In this document: positions 17,091-26,038 of the stretch, in pieces
How the letters are laid out: each line of letters opens with the position of its first letter
Numbering within the stretch: the stretch's first letter is position 1
DNA from: Segatella hominis
GTDB taxonomy: Bacteria; Bacteroidota; Bacteroidia; Bacteroidales; Bacteroidaceae
Reading direction: 5' to 3'
NCBI RefSeq assembly: GCF_019249725.2
Contig: NZ_CP137559.1
Location: 2,625,501-2,689,500, forward strand
Length of the DNA: 64,000 bases
Translations under genes and position numbers: made by a program
The notes under the pieces: generated by a model
What the model was told of the DNA's origin: nothing
Seen by the model: the letters and a program-made list of their open reading frames with translations, nothing else
Database searches by the model: none

Positions 17091-17242
17091 TTATAATTTG
17101 GAATGATAAATAAAAATGAGTAGGCTTAGAGTATGGCTATAGTATATATACCAAGTCATATCTATCACAAAATCAGATACTTATAAAATCCAAGGGGGGG
17201 AAAGTAGAACCGATTAAAATCTGTTTCAAAAAAAGCAGGAAA

Positions 17243-17277
17243 TTTGAACGAAATTAGAGAAAAAATATATAACTTTG
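17243..17277 (+). promoter_or_regulatory. Candidate promoter for the DUF6377-type regulator
   Basis: TAACTTTG at 17270-17277 matches the -7 element. TTTG at 17243-17246 is a possible -33 element with a 23-bp spacer. It lies 27 bp ahead of the ATG at 17305. Confidence 0.5.
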
Positions 17278-17304
17278 TACCGATTAACAATGTTTTTTTA
17301 AACT

Positions 17305-19407
17305 ATGCAAATATTGATATTGACCATTACTATATGTCTGTCGACAATTAGTGCTCGCGCAGACAACACCAAACTTTACGAACGCTTAGACTCTGTCATA
17401 GCCAATAGAGCTGAGTATGAAGCCAAAAAAGAAAAAAGGCTTCATGACATAAAGAATGCCATTAATTACGTGAACAATGCAACAGACAAGTTGCGCATAT
17501 ATGAGCGATTGATCAACGAGTATACACCATACAAATATGATTCGGCAATGGTGTATGTTCAAAAAGCGATAAACTTAGCCAAACAGACTAACAGTTCGGA
17601 ATATTACACACAATATCAGATCTTAAAGGCAAGACTGCTGGTTTACCGTGGCTTCTATATTGAGGCTAAGGAAATTCTCGAAAAACTCGAGATTCCGCCA
17701 ACCAACCGCCATATAAACTACCTTTACAACTGTAGTTTAAGTGCGCTGTATTTCAATCTGAATATGTCCACTAAGAATACGGAGTACTGCCAACGATATT
17801 CCACACTCTTCCAAGATTATATCGACAAGGCTATAGAGTATTGTCCGAAGAAGGATGCGCAGTACTATTATATGAAAGGTGTACAACTCTATTCGAAAGG
17901 CACCATACATGACATCAGCACTTGCTTCAATAAGGCAATGTCGCTATCGAAGCCCGACAGCAAACTGTATGCCATGTCTGCTTACGCTCTGTCTAAAACT
18001 TACGACCAGAACCACCAGAGTGAACAGCAAGAACGCTATCTTCTACTTGCAGCCATAAGCGATGTAATGGCATCGACCAATGAGAGTCTGGCTTTGCAGG
18101 AAGTGGCTTTGTTGTTATATAAGAATCAGGACAATCTGCGCAAAGCCAATGAATACATCAACATATCATTGATGGATGCCGATGCGTACAGTAATCGACA
18201 GCGACGTATGGAGTTGTACACCAACCTGCATGTCATACTGTCGGCTTACTACGAGAAGCTACAGAAACATAGCACTTGGCAAGATGTGGCTATAATAAGC
18301 ATACTCGGGCTAATGGCGGTCATTGTCGCTGCTATTGTGTTTGTCGTCCGGAAAAACCACTTGTTGAAACTAAAGGAGAATGATCTGAAAACGCTGACAG
18401 AACAACTTAGCGCTGACAACAAACAACATAAAAAAGACAACAAAGCACTTCAGGATTCCAACGATGAGCTTAAAGGCTCCAACGAAGCACTAAAGGACTC
18501 CAACAAAGCACTTCAGGATTCTAACGATGAGCTTAAGGGCTTCAACAACGAGCTTAAGGGCTCCAACAAAGTACTAAAGGACTCCAACAAAGCACTTCAG
18601 GATTCTAACGATGAGCTTAAGGGCTCCAACAACGCACTAAAGGACTCCAACAAAGCACTTCAGAACTCTAACGACGAGCTTAAGGGCTCTAACGATGCGC
18701 TTAAGGACTCTAACAAAGCACTAAAGGACTCCAACGACGAGCTTAAGGGCTCCAACGACGAGCTTAAGAACTCCAACAAAGCACTAAAGGACTCCAACGA
18801 CGCGCTAAAGGACTCCAATAAAGCGCTAAAGGACTCTAACAAAGCACTTCAGGACTCCAACGACGAGCTTAAGGGCTCCAACAACGCACTAAAGGACTCC
18901 AACAAAGCACTTCAGGACTCCAACGACGAGTTTGAATATACCAATGCGAAGCGAGAGTCGATGGCTAATGCCTTTATCATGCTCTGCTATCAGTATATCG
19001 AGCGGTTGAAAAATCAGCGCAAACTGGTGATACGTAAGATTAAGACCAATCAGCAGAACGAATTGCTGAGCACCCTCTCATCTTCAAGGCAAAGCGCCGA
19101 GGAGAGTCAGAACTTCTTCTCGCAGTTCGACAAAATCTTCCTCTCGCTCTATCCATCGTTTGTAAAGGAGCTGAACACACTGCTGTTGCCCGAGGCGCAA
19201 ATACAGCTTAAGGAAGACAACGAGCTGACCCCAACCCTGCGTGTAGCTGCCTTGATTAGGCTAGGCGTAACGGAGAGCGCCAAGATTGCCGGCATTCTCT
19301 CCTACTCGCCACAAACGATATACAACTATCGCTCTACACTAAAGAACAGTGCTATCGACAAAGAACACTTCGAGGAGAATCTGCAAAAGCTGTGTTCTAC
19401 CTATTAA
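17305..19407 (+). CDS. DUF6377-type membrane regulator with 23-copy heptad coiled coil
   Basis: A 700-residue predicted membrane regulator. A signal peptide covers residues 1-19. A periplasmic TPR-like helical region follows to about 320, then one membrane segment ([20 protein letters not shown], about 327-346). The cytosolic part has 23 consecutive heptads of the [14 protein letters not shown] type (about residues 380-540), then a helical domain with a C-terminal helix-turn-helix ([22 protein letters not shown]). The build matches DUF6377-type proteins, thought to be one-component transcription factors anchored in the membrane. It is divergent from the 1113-aa secreted protein gene, its most likely target. 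The heptads are exact 21-bp units at DNA level, so length may vary between strains. Confidence 0.8.
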   Translation: MQILILTITICLSTISARADNTKLYERLDSVIANRAEYEAKKEKRLHDIKNAINYVNNATDKLRIYERLINEYTPYKYDSAMVYVQKAINLAKQTNSSEYYTQYQILKARLLVYRGFYIEAKEILEKLEIPPTNRHINYLYNCSLSALYFNLNMSTKNTEYCQRYSTLFQDYIDKAIEYCPKKDAQYYYMKGVQLYSKGTIHDISTCFNKAMSLSKPDSKLYAMSAYALSKTYDQNHQSEQQERYLLLAAISDVMASTNESLALQEVALLLYKNQDNLRKANEYINISLMDADAYSNRQRRMELYTNLHVILSAYYEKLQKHSTWQDVAIISILGLMAVIVAAIVFVVRKNHLLKLKENDLKTLTEQLSADNKQHKKDNKALQDSNDELKGSNEALKDSNKALQDSNDELKGFNNELKGSNKVLKDSNKALQDSNDELKGSNNALKDSNKALQNSNDELKGSNDALKDSNKALKDSNDELKGSNDELKNSNKALKDSNDALKDSNKALKDSNKALQDSNDELKGSNNALKDSNKALQDSNDEFEYTNAKRESMANAFIMLCYQYIERLKNQRKLVIRKIKTNQQNELLSTLSSSRQSAEESQNFFSQFDKIFLSLYPSFVKELNTLLLPEAQIQLKEDNELTPTLRVAALIRLGVTESAKIAGILSYSPQTIYNYRSTLKNSAIDKEHFEENLQKLCSTY
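18442..18924 (+). repeat. 23 tandem 21-bp units (in-frame heptad repeat)
   Basis: Twenty-three contiguous 21-bp units encode (K/D/N/E)-(A/E/V)-L-(Q/K)-(D/G/N)-(S/F)-N. Examples are [14 protein letters not shown] and NALKDSN. No unit is out of frame and there are no gaps. Higher-order blocks ([21 protein letters not shown]) recur, showing repeated unequal exchange or slippage. Leucine occurs once per heptad. Confidence 0.97.
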
Positions 19408-19483
19408 GGTGTTGTGTGGTGTAATTTGCAGTGCTAACATTACAACTGAGAGCCTCGCTCTCGTAAGCCTCTGGGGCAGTCAC

Positions 19484-19513
19484 CGAGGCGACTGGGCAGA
19501 AAGGGGGGATATA
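19484..19513 (+). pseudogene. Diverged relic of the yifB 3' end
   Basis: Thirty bases encode RGDWAERGDI, compared with RGDWAERGHI at the end of yifB (12961-12990). 23 of 30 bases match, and most differences are synonymous third positions, so this is a homologous coding relic and not a recent copy. It marks the right edge of the 13.0-19.5 kb insert. The rest of 19408-19789 holds this relic, a strong hairpin and the metG promoter. Confidence 0.6.
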
Positions 19514-19535
19514 AAGACCAACTTCAAATCAGAAT

Positions 19536-19578
19536 AGGAAATTAGGGGAAATTTTCCTCTAATTTCCCCTAATTTCCT
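19536..19578. terminator. Perfect 18-bp hairpin
   Basis: Eighteen bases (19536-19553, starting AGGAAATTAGGGG) pair perfectly with 19561-19578 around a 7-nt loop, followed by CTATTTTC and other T-rich sequence. It probably ends the regulator transcript, although the stem is longer and more AT-rich than most terminators. Confidence 0.65.
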
Positions 19579-19746
19579 CTATTTTCAATCATTTTCCTCT
19601 ATTTTTCACTTCTTTTGCATACAAAACTCTCTTCTTATTGTTTCTAAAATAGTCATCTGAAGGGTTTTCCGCATTATTTTCCGTAGTCACACCTTACTAT
19701 ATTAAGAAAAGCATCGAAAAACTTCCCAGTTTCCAACTATTTTTTG

Positions 19747-19754
19747 TAATTTTG
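19747..19754 (+). promoter_or_regulatory. -7 element for metG
   Basis: TAATTTTG matches TAnnTTTG and lies 35 bp before the metG ATG. No clear TTTG is seen 19-21 bp upstream. Confidence 0.5.
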
Positions 19755-19789
19755 CACCCAAAATAACAAAAAAATGTATATTAGCTAAT

Positions 19790-21856
19790 ATGGAACAGAA
19801 AAATTTCAAACGTACCACTGTGACGGCAGCTTTGCCATACGCCAATGGTGGTGTACATATCGGACACCTGGCAGGTGTATATGTGCCAGCCGATATCTAC
19901 GTGCGCTATCTCCGACTCAAAAAACAAGACGTTGTTTTCATCGGTGGTAGTGATGAGCACGGTGTGCCTGTAACCATCCGTGCCAAGAAAGAGGGCATCA
20001 CCGTGCAGGAGGTGGTGGACCGCTATCACAATCTGATCAAGAAAAGTTTTGAGGACTTCGGCATTTCCTTTGATATCTATAGCCGTACGACCTCAAAAGT
20101 TCACAATAAGTTTGCTTCTGATTTCTTCCGCACTCTCTATGATAAGGGCGTGCTCGAAGAGAAGGTAGAGGAGCAGTTCTGCGATGAGGTAACAGGAGAA
20201 TTCCTCACAGACCGTAACATCGTGGGTACTTGTCCTCGCTGTGGTGCTGAAGGTGCCTATGGTGACCAGTGCGAGAAATGTGGTGCTACACTTTCGCCTG
20301 AGGAGTTGATTAACCCAACCAACAAGAACAATCCTGGACATGGTCTCGTGAAGAAGCCTACCAAGAACTGGTATCTGCCTTTAGGAAAGTATCAGGACTG
20401 GCTGAAGCAATGGATTCTGGAAGGTCACAAGGAGTGGAGAACTAATGTTTATGGTCAGTGCAAAAGCTGGCTTGACATGGATTTGCAGCCTCGTGCGATG
20501 ACCCGCGACCTGGATTGGGGTATTCCTGTTCCTGTGGAGGGTGCTGAGGGCAAGGTGCTCTACGTATGGTTTGATGCACCTATCGGTTACATCTCAAATA
20601 CCAAGGAACTCTGCGATGCACAGCCTGAGAAATGGGGCACATGGCAGAAATGGTGGCAGGATCCTGAGACTCGTCTCGTTCACTTCATCGGTAAGGACAA
20701 CATCGTGTTCCACTGCATCATCTTCCCTACTATGCTGAAGGCACACGGCGACTATATCCTGCCAGACAACGTGCCTGCCAACGAGTTCCTGAATCTTGAG
20801 GATGATAAGATTTCTACCTCTCGTAACTGGGCAGTCTGGTTGCACGAGTATCTCGTAGATCTCCCTGGCAAGCAGGATGTTTTGCGCTATGTATTGACAG
20901 CCAATGCTCCTGAGACCAAGGACAACAACTTCACATGGAAGGATTTCCAGGAGCGCAACAACTCTGAATTGGTTGCTGTTTATGGTAACTTCGTAAACCG
21001 TGCTCTCCAACTCACTAAGAAATATTGGGGCGGTGTAGTTCCTGCTTGCGGCGAACTGCAGGAGGTAGATGAGAAGGCTATCGCTGAGTTCAAAGACGTG
21101 AAGGAGAAGGTAGAGCAGTATCTCAACGTATTCAAATTCCGTGAGGCTCAGAAAGAGGCTATGAACCTCGCCCGCATCGGTAATAAATACATCACAGAAT
21201 GTGAGCCTTGGAAGGTTTGGAAGACCGATCCTAAGCGTGTGGAGACTATCCTGAATATCTCCCTCCAGTTGGTTGCCAACCTCGCCATCGCTTTCGAACC
21301 ATTCTTGCCTTTCTCTTCTGAGAAACTGCGCAAGATGATCAACATGCCAACTTTCGAATGGACCCAGTTGGGCAGCACAGACTTGCTCAAGGCGGGTACT
21401 CAGCTCGGTGAGCCAGAGTTGCTCTTCGAGAAGATTGAGGATGAGGTCATCGAGAAACAGTTGCAGAAACTCGCTGACACCAAGAAGGCTAACGAGGAGG
21501 CTGAATACAAGGCTGCACCTATCAAGCCAGAGGTTAGCTTTGATGATTTCGAGAAGCTCGACATTCGCGTGGGCCATATTCTGAACTGCGAGAAGGTAAA
21601 GAAGTCTAAGAAACTCCTGAAGTTCACCATCGATGATGGTACTGGTACTGAGCGTACTATCTGTTCAGGTATCGCCGCCTACTATGAGCCAGAGCAGTTG
21701 ATCGGTAAGGACGTGCTCTTCATAGCAAACTTTGCTCCTCGCAAGATGATGGGTATCGAGAGCCAGGGTATGATTCTGAGTGCTGTCAACTTCGACGGCT
21801 CATTGAACGTTACCTCTCTCCTTGGCAAAGTAAAGCCAGGAAGCCAGGTAGGATAA
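19790..21856 (+). CDS. metG: Methionyl-tRNA synthetase
   Basis: MetG charges tRNA-Met with methionine in the cytosol. The 688-residue protein has the class I HIGH motif ([13 protein letters not shown]), zinc-knuckle cysteines ([18 protein letters not shown]), the KMSKS-equivalent DKISTSRNW, an anticodon-binding helical domain, and a C-terminal OB-fold tRNA-binding domain from about residue 585 ([20 protein letters not shown]). Full length with the appended domain is usual in Bacteroidota. A bidirectional terminator follows and separates it from the convergent phosphatase gene. Confidence 0.97.
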   Translation: MEQKNFKRTTVTAALPYANGGVHIGHLAGVYVPADIYVRYLRLKKQDVVFIGGSDEHGVPVTIRAKKEGITVQEVVDRYHNLIKKSFEDFGISFDIYSRTTSKVHNKFASDFFRTLYDKGVLEEKVEEQFCDEVTGEFLTDRNIVGTCPRCGAEGAYGDQCEKCGATLSPEELINPTNKNNPGHGLVKKPTKNWYLPLGKYQDWLKQWILEGHKEWRTNVYGQCKSWLDMDLQPRAMTRDLDWGIPVPVEGAEGKVLYVWFDAPIGYISNTKELCDAQPEKWGTWQKWWQDPETRLVHFIGKDNIVFHCIIFPTMLKAHGDYILPDNVPANEFLNLEDDKISTSRNWAVWLHEYLVDLPGKQDVLRYVLTANAPETKDNNFTWKDFQERNNSELVAVYGNFVNRALQLTKKYWGGVVPACGELQEVDEKAIAEFKDVKEKVEQYLNVFKFREAQKEAMNLARIGNKYITECEPWKVWKTDPKRVETILNISLQLVANLAIAFEPFLPFSSEKLRKMINMPTFEWTQLGSTDLLKAGTQLGEPELLFEKIEDEVIEKQLQKLADTKKANEEAEYKAAPIKPEVSFDDFEKLDIRVGHILNCEKVKKSKKLLKFTIDDGTGTERTICSGIAAYYEPEQLIGKDVLFIANFAPRKMMGIESQGMILSAVNFDGSLNVTSLLGKVKPGSQVG

Positions 21857-21916
21857 AAAGACAAGATCATCAAATAGGATAAAATAAGATCATCGATAAG
21901 ATCTGAGATTATAATA

Positions 21917-21957
21917 AAAGCCCTATACCGGGATATTACTGGTATAGGACTTTTTTA
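21917..21957. terminator. Bidirectional terminator between metG and the PPM-like gene
   Basis: The stem AAAGCCCTATACC...GGTATAGGACTTT has one C:A mismatch and an 11-nt loop, then a T-run on plus and, through the flanking A-run, on minus. It suits the two convergent genes ending at 21856 and 21961. Confidence 0.8.
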
Positions 21958-21960
21958 TGT

Positions 21961-22740
21961 TTATTTGAACCGGATATAGGACCGGTCGTCAAAACTGTGA
22001 TTGCCCTCCAGCAGTCCCTTAGTGGCAAGGAAAGAGGAAATGTTTTGAGAATCGGCTGCGAGTTGAGCCTGTAGGGCAGCCTCGCTTTCAGCAAGAGTTG
22101 GTTTCAGAAACGGATATCCATCGCTTGCCAGAACGATTTCTCCTATGGCTGGAGAAATGACCTTTACACCCTCATGGTAGATAGGAAATCCATCGATTAC
22201 CGCATAATGAATGTTCTGTCCGTTGAGCATCGCCTGAATAAGCAGCGGTTCAATAGCCTTGCGTGCATCTGCCGGAGGCATTCCCTGACGAATGAGGCTT
22301 GCACGTCTGGCGGCAATCTCTTCCTCAAAAGGCTTGTTGTTTTCGTAAAGTTTGCCACTGATGAGTGCCTGGCAGTCACCCACCATCCACACTTCTCTCC
22401 TGGCACAGGAATAGACGATGGCAGAAGCAGTGAGACGTTCTTCAGGATGCAGTTTCATCCGCTCTTCCATTCCTAAAGTCTTATACACCTTATTATATAT
22501 ATAGGAAGAAACACCCTGGCAGAAGTCATCAACCGAAGCCTCAGCCTTTAATTCCTTTTTGATAAATTCCGAGATTAGCACCATTGCAAAGCGTCCGTTC
22601 TTCATATCGGGCGAAAGATGCGTAGGAGTCTTGCTCGTACTTCCATCAATCACTGCGATAAAATCATCAGTCACGATGATACCATCCTCACAAGCCTCTT
22701 GGCTCTTCTTGCCTACCATATTTCTTTCTACTATTTCCAT
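21961..22740 (-). CDS. Divergent PPM/PP2C-like phosphatase
   Basis: A 259-residue cytosolic protein with the scattered motifs of the PPM (PP2C) metal-dependent Ser/Thr phosphatase fold. These are IVTDDFIAVIDGST (canonical ...vaDG..), VWMVGDCQA (GDSR equivalent), IVLASDGYPFL (LASDG) and a C-terminal FDDRSYIRF (DDxT/S equivalent). The acidic residues that bind the two metals appear to be kept, so activity is plausible. Substrate is unknown. It is monocistronic on minus, with a TAATTTTG -7 element 20 bp upstream of the start. Confidence 0.7.
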   Translation of the reverse strand: MEIVERNMVGKKSQEACEDGIIVTDDFIAVIDGSTSKTPTHLSPDMKNGRFAMVLISEFIKKELKAEASVDDFCQGVSSYIYNKVYKTLGMEERMKLHPEERLTASAIVYSCARREVWMVGDCQALISGKLYENNKPFEEEIAARRASLIRQGMPPADARKAIEPLLIQAMLNGQNIHYAVIDGFPIYHEGVKVISPAIGEIVLASDGYPFLKPTLAESEAALQAQLAADSQNISSFLATKGLLEGNHSFDDRSYIRFK

Positions 22741-22759
22741 CTCTTTATGTTTTTACATG

Positions 22760-22767
22760 CAAAATTA
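22760..22767 (-). promoter_or_regulatory. -7 element for the PPM-like phosphatase gene
   Basis: The minus strand reads TAATTTTG 20 bp before the ATG at 22740, giving a very short leader. The -33 element is not clear. Confidence 0.5.
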
Positions 22768-22853
22768 CAAAGAATTGCTTGAATAAGTCTAATAATTCGC
22801 AAGAAAAAGTATATAAAGCCCCATTAAAAAAGTCACTAAACCCGCATGAAGTC

Positions 22854-22876
22854 TATGTTCAACGACGTTGAACATA
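22854..22876. promoter_or_regulatory. 23-bp palindrome, candidate operator
   Basis: TATGTTCAAC and GTTGAACATA form perfect 10-bp arms around GAC. It sits in the 364-bp gap between the divergent phosphatase and ATPase genes and is further framed by GCATGAA and TTCATGC. It could be a dimeric regulator site or a small hairpin. Confidence 0.5.
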
Positions 22877-22903
22877 CATTCAGCGACACTAAACTAAGCT
22901 TTC

Positions 22904-22996
22904 ATGCCCGAAGAAGATTTACTTACTGGGGGCAGTGTGGCATACACACGCCCTGATGGAGTCAAAGTTATTCCATTGGCTTGCTTAAAAGACTAA
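22904..22996 (+). CDS. 30-aa short frame, possible gene relic
   Basis: ATG to TAA encodes 30 residues beginning MPEEDLLTGGSVAYTRPDGV and ending VIPLACLKD. The composition looks like a piece of a real protein (a strand-turn-strand with Gly/Pro turns), not random sequence. It may be the surviving end of a larger lost gene next to the repeat-flanked ATPase. Family not recognised. Confidence 0.35.
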   Translation: MPEEDLLTGGSVAYTRPDGVKVIPLACLKD

Positions 22997-23003
22997 TAGT
23001 GTT

Positions 23004-23011
23004 TACCTTTA
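23004..23011 (+). promoter_or_regulatory. Candidate -7 element for the DUF4143-type ATPase
   Basis: TACCTTTA resembles TAnnTTTG with one difference, and TTG at 22981-22983 lies 20 bp upstream. It is about 94 bp ahead of the ATG at 23105. It overlaps no gene and would place the first 23-bp direct repeat in the leader. Confidence 0.35.
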
Positions 23012-23026
23012 ACTATATATGAAAAG

Positions 23027-23049
23027 GAGAGGCGAGCTTCACAGCCAGC
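23027..23049 (+). repeat. 23-bp direct repeat, copy 1
   Basis: Positions 23027-23049 (starting GAGAGGCGAGCTTC) are identical to 24369-24391. The two copies flank the ATPase gene 23105-24358, one 55 bp before its start and one 10 bp after its stop. Confidence 0.85.
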
Positions 23050-23104
23050 ATTCTTGCCCCTGTATTCGTCAAAAGTGTGATTTATCACAAAAAAATCGAA
23101 TAAC

Positions 23105-24358
23105 ATGGAGATAAAACGTAATATTCACTTAAACAGAATCATTGCCCGCAAGGGTAATGGCATGATAAAGGTAATAACAGGAATGCGTCGATGTGGCAAA
23201 TCATACCTTCTCTTCACCTTATTTCATAACTATCTCTTAGAACAAGGAGTAGATGAACAGCATATTATCAAGGTTGATATGGAAGACCGCCGTAATGCCG
23301 CTCTAAGAAATCCTGATGCTTTGTTGAACTATATAGATTCAAGGATGACAGACTCTCAACAATATTACATCCTCCTTGATGAAGTACAGTTGGTAGCAGA
23401 GTTTGAGGATGTACTCAATAGCTATCTCAAAATCACAAATGCAGACGTTTATGTAACAGGTAGCAATGCAAAATTCCTTTCTAAAGATGTAATTACAGAG
23501 TTCAGAGGACGAGGCGACGAAATACGTATCACGCCTTTAAGCTTTCAAGAGTTTATGTCTGCGAAAGAAGGTAATCGTGAAGATTTATTGAATGAATATC
23601 TCACCTATGGTGGACTTCCACAAGTGGTCACAATGGATGAAATTGAGCGAAAAGTAGAGTACCTCAAGAACCTTTTTACTCATACCTATATCCGTGACAT
23701 CAAGGAACGATATGAAATAAAGAAAGATGACGATTTGGAAGAGCTAATCAACTTGGTCGCCTCAAATATTGGCAGCCTAACCAATCCAACAAAGTTGGAA
23801 AATTGCTTCAAATCTGTCAAACAAAGCTGTCTTTCAAAAGATACCATCAAGAACTATATAGACTTGATGCAAGATGCTTTTATCATCGAGAAATCCATCA
23901 GATTTGACATCAAAGGCAAGAAATACATTGACACACCATCAAAATATTACTTCACAGACTTAGGGTTACGTAACGCCAGACTTAATTTTCGCCAGACAGA
24001 ATTTACACATCTCTTGGAAAACGCAATATACAATGAATTGCGTCTTAGAGGCTATTCTGTTGATGTGGGACAAATACCAATTTTTACGATTAGAGAGGAT
24101 GGTAAGCGGCAACGCAGTACATTAGAAGTCGATTTCGTTTGCAATCTGGGCTATAAGAGATGCTACATACAGTCTGCCTATGCCTTGCCAACAGAAGACA
24201 AAATGAAACAAGAGTTCAACTCTCTTTTGCGCATAAAAGACAGTTTCAAGAAAATAGTCATCGTAGGAACGCCCACTCCGACTTACCAGAACGAGGAAGG
24301 TATCCTTACCATAAACATTTATGATTTCTTGATGAATCCAGAAAGTTTGAACATCTAA
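23105..24358 (+). CDS. AAA ATPase of the AAA_14/DUF4143 type
   Basis: A 417-residue P-loop ATPase. Walker A is GMRRCGKS (residues 26-33), Walker B is YILLDEVQ (about 91-98), followed by a sensor-like VYVTGSNAKFLS and the family's RGRGDEIRITPLSFQEF arginine region. The C-terminal part from about residue 215 matches DUF4143, with LEVDFVCN and a DKMKQEF region resembling a decayed PD-(D/E)xK nuclease fold. Such ATPases are numerous in Prevotellaceae and their role is not established; toxin-like or nucleic-acid roles have been suggested. The gene is bracketed by identical 23-bp repeats, suggesting cassette-like mobility. Confidence 0.85.
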   Translation: MEIKRNIHLNRIIARKGNGMIKVITGMRRCGKSYLLFTLFHNYLLEQGVDEQHIIKVDMEDRRNAALRNPDALLNYIDSRMTDSQQYYILLDEVQLVAEFEDVLNSYLKITNADVYVTGSNAKFLSKDVITEFRGRGDEIRITPLSFQEFMSAKEGNREDLLNEYLTYGGLPQVVTMDEIERKVEYLKNLFTHTYIRDIKERYEIKKDDDLEELINLVASNIGSLTNPTKLENCFKSVKQSCLSKDTIKNYIDLMQDAFIIEKSIRFDIKGKKYIDTPSKYYFTDLGLRNARLNFRQTEFTHLLENAIYNELRLRGYSVDVGQIPIFTIREDGKRQRSTLEVDFVCNLGYKRCYIQSAYALPTEDKMKQEFNSLLRIKDSFKKIVIVGTPTPTYQNEEGILTINIYDFLMNPESLNI

Positions 24359-24368
24359 AATCGAAAAA

Positions 24369-24396
24369 GAGAGGCGAGCTTCACAGCCAGCCTCTC
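24369..24396. terminator. Second copy of the direct repeat, forming a hairpin
   Basis: Copy 2 of the 23-bp repeat is 24369-24391. Here GAGAGGC (24369-24375) can pair with GCCTCTC (24390-24396). Copy 1 lacks the right arm. It lies between convergent genes (ATPase on plus, SusD on minus) and may act as a terminator. There is no strong T-run. Confidence 0.5.
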
Positions 24397-24481
24397 CCGA
24401 GAGATTTATAGAAAATGCCACTCATGGCATTCCTATATCGTTGATTAAAAATATTATCTTATTAAAATTCCATTACAGCGA

Positions 24482-26017
24482 TTACTCACCGTAACCCGTA
24501 TTCTGCTTGATGTTAGGGTTGGCGTTGATCTCTGCCTGCGGAATGGCAGCAATAGCCTTGAAGTAATCACGGTTGAAAGACTGAGCTTCCTTGCTCAATG
24601 TCTTGTGCCAACCCTTATCAGCTTCACTTGTATAACGGGTGATAGTCTCGTTATTACGCAAAGCATCAAAGTAACGCTGTCCCTCGCCAATCAACTCCTT
24701 ACGACGCTCAATCAAGATACGCTCAAGTGTGATGTTATCCACTGTAGCCAAAGAAGCCACTGTTGTGGTACGGTTCTTTACCAAATCATTCAGATACTCT
24801 ACAGCCTTAGTCTTGTCATTATTTCTAAATGCACACTCTGCAGCTGTCAAGTAAACCTCAGAAAGACGGATAATTGGAACGATAGTAACATTACGAAGAT
24901 TACCACCTTGACCACGCAACTTGTTCAGAAATACCTTGTTGGTACCATAAGTTGCCACCTCTTTGGCTGCAGTTGCAGGCAAGAACATATCGTTACGAAC
25001 ATCTTCTGGGTCTGAAGTAAGCATGTCAACAAACTTCTTAGTAGCAACCATTTCCTTGTAGCCATCACGCTGCTGAAGGTTACCGATACCATTCAAGTCA
25101 TTGTTGTCTGTAGAACCTGCCACATTGAGACGGAACAAGAACTCACTCTCATTAGGAGTTGAAGCATCCCATGCTTTGAAGTATTGGTCACGAGTCCACA
25201 ACGCTGCGCCAGAATTCTTGATAATATCCTCAGCAACAGACAAGGCGTTAGCATAATCACCCATATTCAAATAAACACGAGAAAGGATTGCCTTTGCTCC
25301 CCAAACGCTTACATAACCTGGTTCTGTCTCTGTAGCAAGAGCATTAGAGCTGATAGCCTCAGTCAAATCCTTCACTACTTGGGTGTAAACCTCAGCAACA
25401 GTGCTACGAGCAGGTTTTGCATTAGACTCCAGCACTCCTGTTACCAATGGTACACCAAGAGATGCACCCTGATCCTCTGTATATGGCTTACCATAGATAC
25501 GAACAAGGTCAAAATGAGCAAGGGCACGGAGTACCTTTGCCTCTGCCGCATACTGGTCAATAGTAGCCTTAGCCTCTGCTGCATCGCTCAAAGCACCACC
25601 TTCTGCAGCAGCGATGATACGATTAGCACGGCCAATAACAATATATGGTGATTTCCAAGCTACGTTACTGGAAGAAATACTTGATGAAAACTCAGATGCA
25701 GTCTGATAATTCATGTCATAGTAGAAACTTGCACGGTTAGAACCACCAAGATTATTATACTGATAATCATCACCTGCATGAACATCACCATAAACGAAGA
25801 ATTGCTGACCATAGTAATCTACCAAGTTGCTGTTTCCCTTCAAAGCCGCGTACATACCCGTTCTCGCAGCAGCCAAGTCTGAACTGCTGGTCAAGGCTGC
25901 ATCGGCATCTGTACCATCAGAAGGAGCTACGTCCAACCAATCATTGACGCAAGATGACAGGCTGGCTGCCAAAATAGCGCAGCCCATTACCTTATATATT
26001 GATTTTAATACTTTCAT
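24482..26017 (-). CDS. SusD/RagB-family outer-membrane glycan-binding lipoprotein
   Basis: A 511-residue SusD-like lipoprotein. The signal peptide ends with lipobox LSSC (Cys23), followed by VNDWLDVAPSDG, the usual start of mature SusD proteins. TPR-type helices contain the VLRALAHFDLVRIYGKPY signature and the C-terminal RILIERRKELIGEGQRYFD motif. SusD caps the SusC barrel and helps pick up an oligosaccharide or peptide. It is 21 bp downstream of the susC-like gene, so they form one unit. No glycoside hydrolase is nearby, so the substrate cannot be inferred. Confidence 0.95.
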   Translation of the reverse strand: MKVLKSIYKVMGCAILAASLSSCVNDWLDVAPSDGTDADAALTSSSDLAAARTGMYAALKGNSNLVDYYGQQFFVYGDVHAGDDYQYNNLGGSNRASFYYDMNYQTASEFSSSISSSNVAWKSPYIVIGRANRIIAAAEGGALSDAAEAKATIDQYAAEAKVLRALAHFDLVRIYGKPYTEDQGASLGVPLVTGVLESNAKPARSTVAEVYTQVVKDLTEAISSNALATETEPGYVSVWGAKAILSRVYLNMGDYANALSVAEDIIKNSGAALWTRDQYFKAWDASTPNESEFLFRLNVAGSTDNNDLNGIGNLQQRDGYKEMVATKKFVDMLTSDPEDVRNDMFLPATAAKEVATYGTNKVFLNKLRGQGGNLRNVTIVPIIRLSEVYLTAAECAFRNNDKTKAVEYLNDLVKNRTTTVASLATVDNITLERILIERRKELIGEGQRYFDALRNNETITRYTSEADKGWHKTLSKEAQSFNRDYFKAIAAIPQAEINANPNIKQNTGYGE

Positions 26018-26038
26018 TGTATTTCGTTCTTTTATAAA

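Noticed and set aside
18442..18924. Tandem repeat as a CRISPR array
   Set aside because: Units are contiguous 21-bp coding heptads with no spacers.
20594..21577. A 327-codon open frame on minus across metG
   Set aside because: Antisense shadow of a strongly biased, well-identified gene; no promoter or domain.
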